A stretch of 64,000 nucleotides of DNA from Sipunculus nudus (taxonomy: Eukaryota; Annelida; Sipuncula; Golfingiida; Sipunculidae). The position numbers and the translations under genes were made by a program. The notes beneath the pieces were generated by a model. The model made no database searches, was not told where the DNA came from, and worked only from the letters and a program-made list of their open reading frames with translations. Location: contig CM049319.1 in NCBI GenBank assembly GCA_026874595.1, positions 6,582,101 through 6,646,100 of the forward strand, written 5' to 3'. Position 1 is the stretch's first letter, and each line of letters starts with the position of its first letter. This document shows positions 22,501 through 34,184 of this stretch, in pieces.

Positions 22501-25500
22501 AACTCTTTAGTAATAGTCAATGCCTAATAAGGTAGTAGAATATATATAAAGTTTCTATAAATATATGTAAAACTGTACTTTTTGAAAGATGAAACCATAT
22601 ATTGGATGTCGGTACCCTGATTAGGAATTTTATTTCTTCGGTTTTGATGTATATACAAACAAAATCTTGGTCTAGTTCGAAGATGGGTGACCTTGACTTA
22701 TTTCTCGACGTTTTAGAGCGAACTATAGAAAATAACCGGCGTGTGTTAACATTTACCATGTGAGGAGGATATCTCCAAAAGTATTCAACACAGAAATTTC
22801 ATTTCTTTGGTGCTGATACATATCAACAAAATCTCGGTCAAGTTCCAAGATGGATGACCCAAGGTCACAGAGCTTATAATAGAAAAAAACTTAGGAGCTT
22901 ATTTCTAAGGAACCACTGGATGGATTGTTTTGGAATATGGAATGGTCATTGGCCTTGATGATCTCGAAAGTGCTGCATGACTCACAAAGACTGGGGCCAG
23001 ACTTACAAAGTTCATACCTCTCTAGTTCCAATTCACAACTTGAACAAAAGACATATGTACAGATATACATCCATGTGAGAACAAATATTACATGAATACT
23101 TGTTACTGTTACCACCCATAAATACTGCTCTTTTGGCTGAAGGCTTTTGTCAGCTTTTGCTGATATTCTAGTATTTTTCTGTAATTAATGACTGAGCGAG
23201 CAATGTTGATCTTTATCTCGTCTACGTCTAAACAAGAAATGCCATACGGTCAGGAAATATGTTTATTATAAAAGCTATTAATAAAATGAAATAAATTTAC
23301 AAAGGCAGTTAAAAAGAAACACATAAAAAAAATACAGTCGCTTATATGTTATGCCTGTTCTGATCAGCTGTGGCCGGTAGAAACGATGCGTCAGACACCT
23401 CGCAAAACCCTGTCATGATCGCCACAGAACTGACGAAATCACGCAATTCTTGTAATACCAAACATCTGATTTGTGGAGATCGTGCATTACACATCGTCAG
23501 TTGCAGATTCCATTAAATAGGCCCGCTTCATTTGCTTGATATAGGCCTACTCACGGTGCCACCGTGAGTGTTGCTGAAAAATTATAACCAGCGTAGGCGA
23601 CACGATGTCAGTGAACATTTTCCCGCCAAAATAGTGGTGAATGAAGTCATGAACTTTTACTACGGACCTCTTATTGGCTCTCTGGCTATGACGCGTGACC
23701 GCTCCGCCAATCACAAGAACGTTTGCGTGGGCCAGGCACGTGTTTATGCCAATCAACGTGTCACATGGTTTAAATGCCAACATTGATCAGTTGACAGTAT
23801 GAATGTCGAGAGAACTTTCATTTAATCAGTTAATGCGACAGCGGTAAGATTCCGCTTTATTTGAAATCAAATAAGAACCATTTCTAATTGCTCAATATTT
23901 TTTTTCAGCCTCTTTCGCCAGAACAATGAAATTTGATGGCGGTTTCCTGGCAGTTTTTCTACTCTCGCGAACGAGGTAGCGATCGTTCCACGTGTATATA
24001 TATAGGCACAACCTGACTAATTGTTAGGGCTCAAATTAAACGATCGGCGACGTTGGGTAATACCTTTCATTATGGAAATTAAGTGCATCTAAAAATGTAA
24101 TAGAAGGACTATTTTTCTAGCACATGAAGGCAGATTTTTACGGGCCCAGGTGCTTGCGGCAGATCATATAAAAATATTAATTTGCAGATATGTCCAAAAA
24201 AATTCCAGCCGCAGCCAAAAATCACGACCGGCCGGGTTAGCCTCAACACAGAACTTTTTAAGGATGGCCCTACAAACAGACCACAAACCGCTTGTTCCAT
24301 TGATAAATGGAAAAAGCTTAGACCAGGTGCCACTACGACGCCAGCGCCTTCTGATCAGGCTAATGAGATTTAATCCTGAAGCTGTTCACATTCCAGGAAA
24401 GCTACTGTTAATTGCAGACACGTTGTCAAGAAGCCCACTGGCAGAAAATACACCTGATCAGGAGTTGGGTGAAGACATTGAAGCTTACATCAGTGCCGTC
24501 GAAAGTTACCGGCCAATGTCACCTGAGAAATTTACAGAAATCCAGAAAGCTACGGCTCAAGATCTGATATTGACTGTGGCAATTCGTTATACCATGTCAG
24601 GATGGCCAAGGTACATCCAGGATGTAGCTGAGCCGTTGAGAGTCTACTTTGGTGTAAAAGACCATTTAAGTGTAGCCAATGGTTTGTTGTTGTTCGACGA
24701 TAGAATTGTTGTTCCAGGTGTTATGCAAACTGAAATGCTTGACCGGATACATGATGGGCACCAAGGAATCTCCAAGTGTAGAGAGAGAGCTAAATCTGGT
24801 GTCTGGTGGCCTTCTATGAACAAGGAAATTCAGGACAAAGTTAACTCATGAGAGCATTGCCAAACCTATAGGCCAACCCAACGTAAGGAACCTTTGATAA
24901 CTACACCAATGCCAAACAGGCCTTGGGAAGCCATCGCCTCAGATTTGTGTGAATACAAAAGAGAAATGTACTTAGTCACTGTTGACTATTTTTCAAGGTA
25001 CATAGAGATCGCACATCTGCCAGATTCAACAGCAGGAACTGTCATATTGAAACTGAAGTCCCTATTTGCTAGATGGGGAATTCCAGATCGCCTTATATCG
25101 GACAATGGACCACAATATGGTTCAGCTGAATTTGCTGACTTTGCTGCTCAGTATGGGTTTAATCACGACACAACAAGCCCATACAATCCACAAGCCAATG
25201 GTGCAGTAGAGCGAGCAGTGGAAACTGCTAAGAACATTTTAAGACAGGATGACCCATTCCTGGCACTGTTAGTATACAGAGCAACACCGAACACGGCAAC
25301 TGGTTACAGCCCAGCGAAGCTCATGATGGGCAGAGAGATAAAAAGCACATTACCAGTACTTCCAAGGAAGTTAGAGCCTAATTGGCCATCTATGGCTAAA
25401 ATAAAAGAAAAGGACGCACAGACAAAACATGCCTATGAATCTCACTACAACCGTAGGCACGGAGTTCGACCTTTGAACCCTATCTGCCCTGGCACCCAGG

Positions 25501-25838
25501 TACGCATGAAAACTGACAATGAAGATTTCTGGACGAAAACAGGGAAAGTGTTAGGTCAGTATAGAGGTAGCAGTAGGTCATACATGGTTCTCACAGAGCA
25601 GGGTCGCACAGTTCGTCGTAATCGTCGTCACATCCGGCCTGTCGCAGAATCGAATGATACCACAGATGCAAACGTAGGAGGACAACACAACCCTCCTTCA
25701 GAGATACCATCCGCAGTGGATAGTGGTATGTCAACTGATGATCCGTCCTCGGCGTCTGTTGAATCATCATGTGTTAACCCCTCTGTGACTACACGATCAG
25801 GACGCCAAGTGAAACCAGTTCAACGACTGGATCTGTAA
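19522..25838 (+). pseudogene. gag-pol polyprotein gene, split by transposon and one stop codon
   Basis: Two colinear coding blocks, 19522-21939 (806 codons) and 24273-25838, keep the same frame across the nested transposon. Gag-like N-terminus, then zinc knuckles from about residue 242 (the second, [14 protein letters not shown], is CX2CX4HX4C). Aspartic protease DSGA is at 326-329, RT YMDD at 593-596 and the RNase H first Asp at 742. The nested transposon cuts RNase H just before TDHK. The integrase zinc finger has a TGA (24849-24851) exactly at its first Cys. The integrase core keeps D, D, E with 35 residues between the last two. No envelope gene follows. The protein cannot be made intact from this copy. 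Confidence 0.93.
21940..24269. mobile_element. Non-autonomous DNA transposon nested in gag-pol
   Basis: 34-bp terminal inverted repeats (21940-21973 and 24236-24269) start GGCCATCCTTAAAAA and differ at two positions. A 3-bp duplication CTA flanks it (21937-21939, 24270-24272). Removing the element plus one CTA restores the retrotransposon reading frame exactly, which proves the boundaries. No ORF longer than about 80 codons is present, so it moves in trans. A 3-bp duplication suits PIF/Harbinger-type elements, but the terminal sequence alone does not settle the superfamily. Internally, 22580-22700 and 22790-22890 are imperfect tandem copies. Confidence 0.9.
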
Positions 25839-26147
25839 TTGTGTTAGTCATAGGTGCTATTAAGGCTTTATGGGCCAGAATAATGCCTTGCCGTAATAGC
25901 TGTCTAAGATGGACAGTCTACTCCATCTCAGCTCGCAGTTTATTTAGTTTTCTTAGTTTTAATTTAACTCGTTTTATCAGAACCATGAACCTTTGGAATA
26001 TACCAGTGTTTTAACCGGTGCACGGTTATAATTTCTTCTGATGTGCATAGCAAACTTTTTGCCATAAAAGACTTTTTTTCTTGCGAATGGCTATATTAAG
26101 GTAACCCGGTGATATATCTTGCCTTGTATCATTCTCAAAGGGGGAGA

Positions 26148-26268
26148 TGTCGTGTAATAGGACTTTGTGGAACAGCCCCGCTAGTAACGTGTGCACAGGT
26201 TGGTGCTACGTCACCGCTTTCTGAATAAAGTTGTGTTCATGGCGCGACGTGTCTGTGGATTTATGACA
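26148..26268 (+). repeat. 3' LTR, 121 bp
   Basis: Identical to the 5' LTR, preceded by the polypurine tract and followed by CAGAT (26269-26273). Confidence 0.95.
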
Positions 26269-26273
26269 CAGAT

Positions 26274-27115
26274 ATTTTTTAAAGAAATTTTTCAGATAAC
26301 AGTCCTGTGACCTTAACAAATGACCTTGTGACCAAAAAATCTTACAATTTATTATCCTTTATCTTTTAAAAAGTGACCTTGACCTCTGACCAGGTAACCT
26401 CAAAATCTATAGATTTCCTCACTTTTGGCAAGTAAGCCATGTGTGAAAGGTGGAAGCTTTGGGAGGAAAAGTTTTATTTACAGTGCATCCACAATCTTTT
26501 TAAAGATGTGGCTCCTGTGACCTTCAACTTTGATCTCTGGACCCTGAATATCAAAATAAATTTACTTTAGTGGTGGGTCATTAATAAATCAAGTTTAAAG
26601 CCAATCTGTCTATCCAAAGCAGAATTATAATTCATAAACTAATTTGTGAATGGATGGGCCCAGTGACCTTGACCTTTGACCCAAAATGGAATAGAATCTT
26701 CCCCTATTGGCAGGTTAGCAATATCTAGAAGATGGAAGGTTTGTGATGAAAAGTTTGGCTTGAAATGAATACACATTCTTTTTTTAAAAAAATGGGTCCT
26801 GTGACCTTGACCTTTGGAACCCAAAATTGACAGGGTTCTTACTTTAGTGTGAACCATATATATTCAGATAAGTTTGAAACCAAAATTGACAGGGTTCTTA
26901 CTTTAGTGTGAGCCATATATAATCAGATAAGTTTGAAACCAATCAGTCAAACTAAACTGGAGTTATCATCTGAAAGCTAATTTGTGACCTTGACCTTTGA
27001 CCTTGTGACCCCTAAATCAATTATGCTCTCACCGTCCTGGCAAGTCAGCTAAATGTGCAAGATGGAAAGTTTGGGATGAAAAGCTTGGCTTAAAATGCAG
27101 CCAGAATCTCTGAAT
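26274..27115. repeat. GACCTTGACC repeat-element fragment
   Basis: Diverged relatives of the 738-2300 units: TGACCTTGACCTTTGACC near 26665 and 26990, plus the GGCAGGTTAGC and GGAAGGTTTGTGATGAAAAG spacer types. A ~60-bp segment is directly duplicated at 26815-26940. No TIRs matching 440-2848 were found, so it is a truncated copy. Confidence 0.6.
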
Positions 27116-27202
27116 TTTAATTATTGTGTACTTTAGATGTTGAGCATAATGACAAGATAAAAGGGTTAACTTAAAAGATAATGGTATTATTTTCAATATA
27201 AA

Positions 27203-27449
27203 TGACAGACATTACCAGAACTAGCCCTGAAGGCAGACATTACCAGGACCAGCCTTGAAGACAGACATTACCGGGACCAGCCTTGAAGACAGACATTAAC
27301 AGGGCCAGCCTTGAAGACAGACATTACCAAGACCAGCCTTGAAAACAGACATTACCAGGACCAGCCTTGAGGTCAGACATTACCAGGACCAGCCCTGATG
27401 GCAGACATTACAAAGACCAGCCTTGAAGACAGACATTACCAGGGCCAGT
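27203..27449. repeat. 28-bp minisatellite, about 9 copies
   Basis: Unit GACAGACATTACCAGGACC followed by AGCCTTGAA, with single-base variants between copies. Confidence 0.93.
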
Positions 27450-28850
27450 TATACTGATGTGAAAACTGGTCCATGACTAGATGGCAACAGATTTTTAGTA
27501 CAACATTTGGTTTTGTAAATTGAAGCAAACATACAAAATCAAAGCACAGTTGCTGCTGAACACCCTTGCTAAGCCATGATTGAAATGATCCCCTATGACA
27601 TGGTCAGCATGAACTATAATTACCTGATATGTTGTTGATGAATAAAATCTTAGTATAAATCCTACTCAATATTATGAAAATTTGAATTATATAACCATGA
27701 CAGACATGAAGCATAGGAGCTACAGCAAGCAAGCTTCCTGTTTTAGTTGTTGATTACGGACAGGAGGAATAATCCTGCAAATATGGGCAGATATATAACA
27801 ATAATCTATGAGTTATCTGTCACATAACAGCCATTCATTTCCTCTAAACAAAGTGTGGTTAATACTTTTCAGTATGTAAAATATATCAATTTGGATCATC
27901 TAAATTCATCTGTTTTTAATGCAAACATTTTTTTTTAATTATAAGTAATCATACTCTGTGAGCTAAATTCCTAAAATAAATAGATTATTTTCGAACAGAA
28001 AACATCAGTACATAAATATAACAGGCAGAGAGAAGAATTTGTTTCTGTTACTGTGTAGGTCATATATTCATTGTATATCTGTTCCGACTTTTATTATTTT
28101 CAAACTAATTTTTATAAATATACCGGTAAACAATTCAGTAGCACACAATGTAAACAGATACTAACTTCAGTTTGTTTGACAGCTGTACTTGCCAGTGACT
28201 AAAGGCCTACAGATGACTCAGGAAGGCACATTGTGAGCTAAATTACCTGCATTTCAGGCATGTGAGTGTACATCTCTTTGGCACACAATCTAAGTATAGG
28301 TATAGCTGAAGTAACATTGAAGTTATGGTATGACTAATCAAAATTAATCCTGCTGCCATGTCATTCCTGTAATGTCATAAGGTACATACTGGAATAACCT
28401 GATAAAAATCTTTCAAATTCTCATATAAATAACTTTAATAATTTCAACAGCCTAAAATATAGTGTATGTTTCTATAGATACAGGTCTGCTATGCTGACTC
28501 AGTGCGAGTTCCCCTAATATATATAACAGGATTACTTTAATTAAACAAAAAGAAGAAAAAAATGAAAATCTAAAATTGTCAATCTATAAAAAAAATCTAA
28601 TTGATGAATTATACATAATTTATGAAAATGTAATATTTCCTATAATTACTGATGCCATTTTCTAAACTTTGTTATGTGACACCCCCCCCCCCCCCCCCCC
28701 CCCCAAACAAAAAAAATAAAAGAAAAACTAAGTTGGCAACTTTATATTCTGCTACACAATTTTAACATGGCTGTATTCCTTCAAACATGTATAATTCACT
28801 TTAGTTATTAAACAAACCCATAGTAAAGACAGTAACCACAAATGTATTAA
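27450..28850. other. Intronic sequence, nothing recognised
   Basis: AT-rich, no coding or repeat boundary seen. It includes a run of 23 C at 28682-28704. Confidence 0.5.
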
Positions 28851-29234
28851 CTACAGATACATTCTTTCAATTACAATCCTGATGGTATGATCAGTGTGAA
28901 AAAAAATACCTGGCGCGTGCCTTTTATTAAGGCCAGGTGTGCGACTGAGATCATGAGAGGAGGGAGTTACTCGCGTAAAAAGTGGGCAGGGCACCTCCGG
29001 GTAACCGGCTTTGAGAGTAATATACGCCGGTCTACAAAGAACCACATAAATAGTGCAAACCTAGTAGCTAAGAAAACTTGTAAAACTCCGTCAACGGCTG
29101 AGTTTGATGGCTGTAACAGCCAACTGCCAGCCAGACACTCAAACTTGCAAGTTCTGTTGTCTCGAAACTGGCGTCGGGTGAATGGGGGTTACCCCTCAGA
29201 CACCAAAGAAACTGACTTTAATAATCGTACGTAC

Positions 29235-29291
29235 CTGTTGTGCCACGGGTTCTAAAATGCTTTCTATGGTTTTGGTGTGAAACACCGGCAT
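29235..29291 (-). CDS. VCL: Vinculin, first coding exon (partial gene)
   Basis: Vinculin is the actin- and talin-binding scaffold of cell-matrix and cell-cell adhesions. This exon encodes the first 19 residues, MPVFHTKTIESILEPVAQQ, which differ from the vertebrate vinculin N-terminus I know at one conservative position (Lys for Arg). The ATG (29291-29289) follows ATCAAC. The exon ends in CAG and continues into GTACGT, a consensus donor, in phase 0. The exon would be too short for most ORF finders. The next residues (ISHLV... in vertebrates) are not found leftward in the window. The promoter described at 29460-29760 lies just upstream on the same strand. Identity is near certain; only the exon-intron layout beyond this point is unknown. 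Confidence 0.95.
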
Positions 29292-29362
29292 GTTGATGCC
29301 TTAAGCGTCCCCCTCTGATAACAATTCCGATCTTGTAAGTCCAAGTGTTGTTCAATTTGCAT
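29264..29362 (-). CDS. Upstream ORF overlapping the vinculin start
   Basis: An ATG at 29362-29360 in the presumed vinculin leader opens 32 codons in another frame. It runs over the vinculin ATG and stops at TAG inside the coding exon (29264-29266). If transcription starts near 29550, scanning ribosomes meet this ATG first. Such overlapping uORFs usually reduce main-frame translation. Its context (TTGATGC) is weak, which would allow leaky scanning. Confidence 0.5.
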   Translation of the reverse strand: MQIEQHLDLQDRNCYQRGTLKASTCRCFTPKP

Positions 29363-29459
29363 CAATTGTACTCCGAATTCCTCAGTATCCCCTTAAAATC
29401 CGATCACAGCACAGGAGAGACCTCCTGCCTCGTTCTGGAATCAAACCGTGTCACCCCAG

Positions 29460-29760
29460 AAAACTGGGAATTCCCTTCGAGGAATAACTGTGGCAGTACG
29501 TCACTTTGTCTGCTTTACTGAACAAGAGCTCTGAAGGGATATTTCAAACATTGATTGTTTGTGTATTACTGGATATATTTATAATTGAAATGTGTGATTT
29601 CAAATCTTGGGGAACACCACTGTCTCTGAGCGTCTTCATATCTCCCTTTTGATAGCCGCTACGTCATTTGTATGGGAGAACACTGAATGTTTTCAGGGAA
29701 TCCCCTCTGTGACGTGGCTACAAGTGAAACTCTATGCAAGGGGATTCCCATAAATGGGCA
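29460..29760 (-). promoter_or_regulatory. Vinculin promoter: TATA, CArG, kappaB-type and CRE-like sites
   Basis: On the minus strand a TATAAATA box occupies 29583-29576, placing the start near 29550. Upstream are the CArG box CCATAAATGG (29748-29757), kappaB-type sites GGGGATTCCC (29740-29749) and GGGAATCCCC (29696-29705), exact reverse complements of each other, and CRE-like cores TGACGT (29710-29715) and ACGTCA (29661-29666). Downstream of TATA are TACGTCAC (29497-29504) and GGGAATTCCC (29466-29475). Vinculin is an established SRF/CArG target in vertebrates, which fits. The kappaB sites are seen in sequence; their function is inferred. Confidence 0.65.
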
Positions 29761-30323
29761 ACCGTGGAAACGCGATGCTCTGAGATGTGTCAGCCCGCAA
29801 ACAAACAGAGGCGCGCGCCGGGCCTTGCAGCAATGGCGAGCTGGGGCCGGTCTTAACACTGCAGAAAATATTGCTACCTGTTTTGTTTGTTAATCCAAGG
29901 CGGTTGGAAGTGGATAATAACATTCCATACCGAAACCACTCCCCCCAAATAGCGGAAACTAGGCCTACTTGTGGCGCCCCACACACTCTTAGATGCGGGG
30001 GCGTGGTCCAAAGTCTCCCCGTGTATTATATAGGCTAGTGCAGCCGCCGGGCATTGTATCATACAATGTTATGTTGACTGTCGGCTTTAGCTGGTCATGA
30101 CCTCGTGTTTGAAAAAAAGTTCATACAATTCCGGAAAGTAATAAAACAAAAATGGTATAATTTTTATGATAAAATTAAATAATAATGTTAATAATAAAAT
30201 AATAAATCATAGGCTAATAATAATAATAAAAATAATAATAATACTATCAGATAAAGCAATTTAAAATTGAGTATAGATCGAAGCGATACACCATACACCG
30301 GGGAGAGAGGCGGTGGGGGTTAT

Positions 30324-30326
<3 letters not shown>

Positions 30327-30400
<74 letters not shown>
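30327..30400. repeat. (TA)n microsatellite
   Basis: About 37 TA units. Confidence 0.98.
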
Positions 30401-30404
<4 letters not shown>

Positions 30405-31827
30405 TTAATTCAAATTGTATTGGTGCAGTCTGAGGTAAATTTTAAAAAAATGCAAAACCCGGCGCTGTTTACGGTGTAAAACGTGTATTGTTCTATTTCT
30501 CATATTTTTTTGGTAGAATGAGAGGAGGGCACCCTCAACTAATTCCACCCTACTTAGGGAAGTCATGCATGGCCTAAGCCTCTGTCAGCGATTCACCTAT
30601 TTTTTCTGTATAATTTATGTGATTTCTGGCTTACTCTGTGTATTAATGAACTCTGGGTAATTCATGTGAGAGGAGATTGTTATATAACGCCTCTGTGACG
30701 GATGTATGAGTTTCTTTATCTACATTCTCTCACAGTAACACAGCAATGATGACCAAAACAAAAAAAAAACTTGTAACCGATGGTGGGGAAATCTGGTTTG
30801 CATGTCTGACCTGCCACTAGATGTCCTTGTGAATGTGTTCGGATGAACCCCCCCCCCCCTTGCACACACACATATATATATATATTATAAACGTGAATAT
30901 AAATAACACCAACAGCCCGTGTCAGCGTTTTCTTGCCTATATGTTTATTAAAGATTCAAGGAATTTTCTTTAGTTAATATACGTCGGAAATCAGAAAATC
31001 AGTTTGCATGTGGTTTTTGTATGTGTAAGTGTCTCAGCTATAAGAACGCCTGTTAATTAATTTCTACATAAGTTTTTGCATCAATAATATTGTTTCTTTT
31101 TCTATATGCAGCAAAAGTATATGATCATCAATCACATTCTTTCACCTTCAAGTGCAATTGTGCTTACAACCGTGTAGCTCGTCACGTTTCGCAAATATAT
31201 TTATGCCAATTAACTTGTCCAAAACGGAAAGATAGATATTATTAATACACTTGTTAAGTCGGTATGTGCATTAACTTAATAGTTCGACGATTATGAATAG
31301 GTTTTTGAATTTCACTTTAAATTGAGGTAAATTACTAGTAAGTATAACACGTTATACCAAACACGGCTGCAGGCATCTCTTGGTCGGTCTTGTCATCAGT
31401 ATAATATGCAAATATCAGGTATTTACCCCATTCAATTGATGGGCCGTTTTTATTAGTAACTAAAGAAGATTTTTTTTGCGTCCGTGACGCCTATCGGTAG
31501 GAACTGGATTACTTTTATTTTACATATTTCATTAAGGGTCACATACATACAATTACTAACAGCCTGGTCGATCTAATTTTGAAGAGGAGCGAGTTAACGT
31601 ATATATGTTCACATGGTACACGCTTTGAGGTGTCTTAATAAACTTGCAATATAATTGCTGCATTATTTTTTCGTGTTATACATATAGGGGGAAAATGTTC
31701 GGGGCTATACCAGTTTTTAAAGTAAGCTTTTTTTCTACACAAATCCCAGTTATAACCATCGATGTCGGTCATCTCCCATCACCGTTCGAGATTTGAATTG
31801 TCCCGCACTGACATTAAATATTGATTA

Positions 31828-32051
<224 letters not shown>

Positions 32052-33408
32052 TTAAAGATGTCTTGTATTATTTTCCTGATACATCTTCTGTTTCCACTGT
32101 TACCCTGTTTATTGTCAGTGAATGGTTGGGGTGGTAGAGCTGCCCGTAGGGCGGGAAACTCACTCAGCTTGACTCAGTTTTAAATAACTTTCAGATGATT
32201 GCAGTCTTTGCATGCCTGATAGCATCAGTGGCGTGTGTGCTGCCATCTATTGATGAATCAACACACTAAGGCAGATGGAGACTGTGATGTTTTCGGACCC
32301 GTCTGTGTGTTTGTGTTAATGTGGCGCTAGGTTTACCTCCATAGGTTATCAATGTTTAACTTGCAACCCACACTTTCTAAACACCGATCGGTATCGCTGA
32401 ACATACAGGAAACAAAAAATACGACGAACGTGAAATCAGAAAAAAGAAAAATATAAAATTGTTGAGAGATTCATTGGCCACCTTAATCATTTGTTTATCA
32501 CTGATAAAAAATTGAAGCAACTGTTAAAATAAAAACCAGTTGATTACTTTATATTCTGGGCATATTCTGAAACAAAAAATAAATACAGGATCGATCGGCA
32601 TTTAAAGGGATCTATTGCAACTAGTGACCTTTCAACTTCTGCAGATATGCAACCAGCCATTTAAGATAACAGTTTTTGTTCTGTTTGTCAACACTGCAGA
32701 TTGTACCGTGTTTTCCCACAGCATTTAGATGAAAAAATGTTATCCATCCGTAACAGAGGGGTTATAAGACCTTTTAACCGGATTTTAATATAGTCCACCA
32801 GTATGGACACAGAATATGCCAGAAATCACATCAGTTCTACAAAAATTTAAAAATGGATAGCCGGCTTTTACGACCAACGAGAGCGAGTGTCAGATATTTA
32901 AGATTTTGAGCTGGATGCACAATGCGATACCACGCTCTTGGTCTGATTACGATTCTTTGCTCTGTGCTCACCTTGCATAGTTGTCAGACCCACGCAGAGA
33001 ACCTTTTTATACAAAGCAGCGGTTATGGCCAGGGAGATCTGCAACAATGCTAAATGCATGTAGTTCAAGTATAATCCCAAAATATTTTAAATTACAGTAT
33101 CTATACCTGATATTACCATAATACCAATGTAAAAAATCTTATGATCAAACGTATATTGTGCAAGTACGGGAATGTACAGTTCGCATTATACGCGACAAGA
33201 TTTTTGTCACTGCTGCATGGTGAACTACAAAGCACATCAGTTCAGTTTTAATTCGACCAAGCGAAAGAAAGATCTGTCCAATTTTAGGACAGATTGTAAT
33301 AACAAAGCCAAAACATACAATATGGATGAGCGCTGGGCTCAAAAAGAAATTAAGGGTTCTCTGCGGGTTCTGGCTTTCACCAGCGTTATACATAAACCGC
33401 ATCCTTAA

Positions 33409-34184
33409 TAGGGATGAAAGACTCGAGTCCAAGTCATGACTTGGACTCTAGTCTCCTTTTTTAAGGGAATCGGACTCGGACTTGTACTAGGACACGGAGG
33501 TAAGGACTCAAGACATCAGACAGGGTCAATTTCGAGTCCAGTAGAAGCAATGCTCTAGCTATCATATTAAAAAAAAGACATTTATATATACATGTGAGAA
33601 ATACTGAAAGAATGTTACAACAAGACTATGCCTGCTTATACCAAGCTTTAGGTCTGCATCCAGAGCTAAATGTAATTAAACTTTAAAGTGAAAGGTATGT
33701 GTAAACTAAATAAAATACTGAGCCATTAAATGAGCCATTTATTTATTTTTATAGAGATTTTTATTGGACTCGGACTTGGACTTTGGTTCCAGTTGAGTTG
33801 GACTCGAAGAAGGCGGACTTGGATTCGGACCTCAAGGACTCGGGTTTTGACTCGGACTCGTGTAGCCAGGACTCGGACTTACACTCGGACTCGTGTAGCC
33901 AGGACTCGGACTTACACTCGGACTCGTGTAGCCTGGACTCGGACTTACACTCGGACTCGTGTAGCCTGGTCTCGGACTTACACTCGGACTCGTGTAGCCT
34001 GGTCTCGGACTTACACTCGGACTCGTGTAGCCTGGACTCGGACTTACACTCGGACTCGTGTAGCCTGGACTCGGACTTACACTCGGACTCGTGTAGCCTG
34101 GTCTCGGACTTACACTCGGACTCCTGTAGCCTGGACTCGGACATACACTCGGGCTCGGGTGGCGTGGACTCGACTACATCACTA
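33409..34184. mobile_element. hAT-like element with internal minisatellite
   Basis: Left end TAGGGATGAAAGACTCGAGTCC and right end, reversed, TAGTGATGTAGTCGAGTCC are related. The 8 bases outside (ATCCTTAA and CTTTTTAA) agree at five positions, perhaps a decayed 8-bp duplication. The subterminal CTCGAGTCC palindromes and TAG-type ends suggest hAT, tentatively. The right half is the 33-bp minisatellite. Confidence 0.45.
33841..34165. repeat. 33-bp minisatellite
   Basis: Unit GGACTCGGACTTACACTC followed by GGACTCGTGTAGCCT, about nine copies, built from a smaller GGACTCG motif. Its period (a multiple of 3) keeps frames open on both strands; these are not genes. Confidence 0.93.

Larger units (their letters stand above)
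19309..26268 (+). mobile_element. Steamer/Mag-like Ty3-Gypsy LTR retrotransposon
   Basis: The element has identical 121-bp LTRs, a 5-bp target duplication (CAGAT), a primer-binding-site candidate right after the 5' LTR, one gag-pol frame and a polypurine tract (AAAGGGGGAGA, 26137-26147) right before the 3' LTR. Without the nested DNA transposon (21940-24269) and its duplicated CTA it would be 4627 bp. Domain order is protease, RT, RNase H, integrase, hence Ty3/Gypsy. Short LTRs and a single ~1.3k-residue gag-pol resemble the Mag lineage, which includes Steamer of bivalves; that placement is inferred. The copy is disabled by the nested insertion and one nonsense codon. Confidence 0.93.
1..29234 (-). 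other. Vinculin intron 1 (partial), transposon-filled
   Basis: Everything left of the vinculin first-exon donor (minus strand) lies downstream of that exon. I looked on the minus strand for the continuation of the vinculin head (the segment after the VAQQ residues, then the GKET and PAFIKVE regions) and did not find it. The simplest reading is a first intron longer than 29 kb that continues outside the window. It holds all repeats and transposons listed below between 1 and 28850. A small intronic exon could have escaped reading by eye. Confidence 0.6.
28851..30062. other. CpG-richer block around the vinculin 5' end
   Basis: This ~1.2 kb is visibly richer in G+C and CpG than its surroundings (CGCGCGCCG near 29812, many CG dinucleotides 28910-29240), as expected of an active animal promoter. 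The 122-codon frame at 28887-29255 (plus) shows no recognisable domain and overlaps the vinculin exon antisense, so I do not call it. A TATTATATAGG motif at 30022 could be a plus-strand TATA box. Confidence 0.55.

Noticed and set aside
28887..29255. 122-codon plus-strand ORF in the CpG-rich block
   Set aside because: No recognisable domain, and it runs antisense through the vinculin exon and donor. CpG-rich sequence has few stops, which explains its length.
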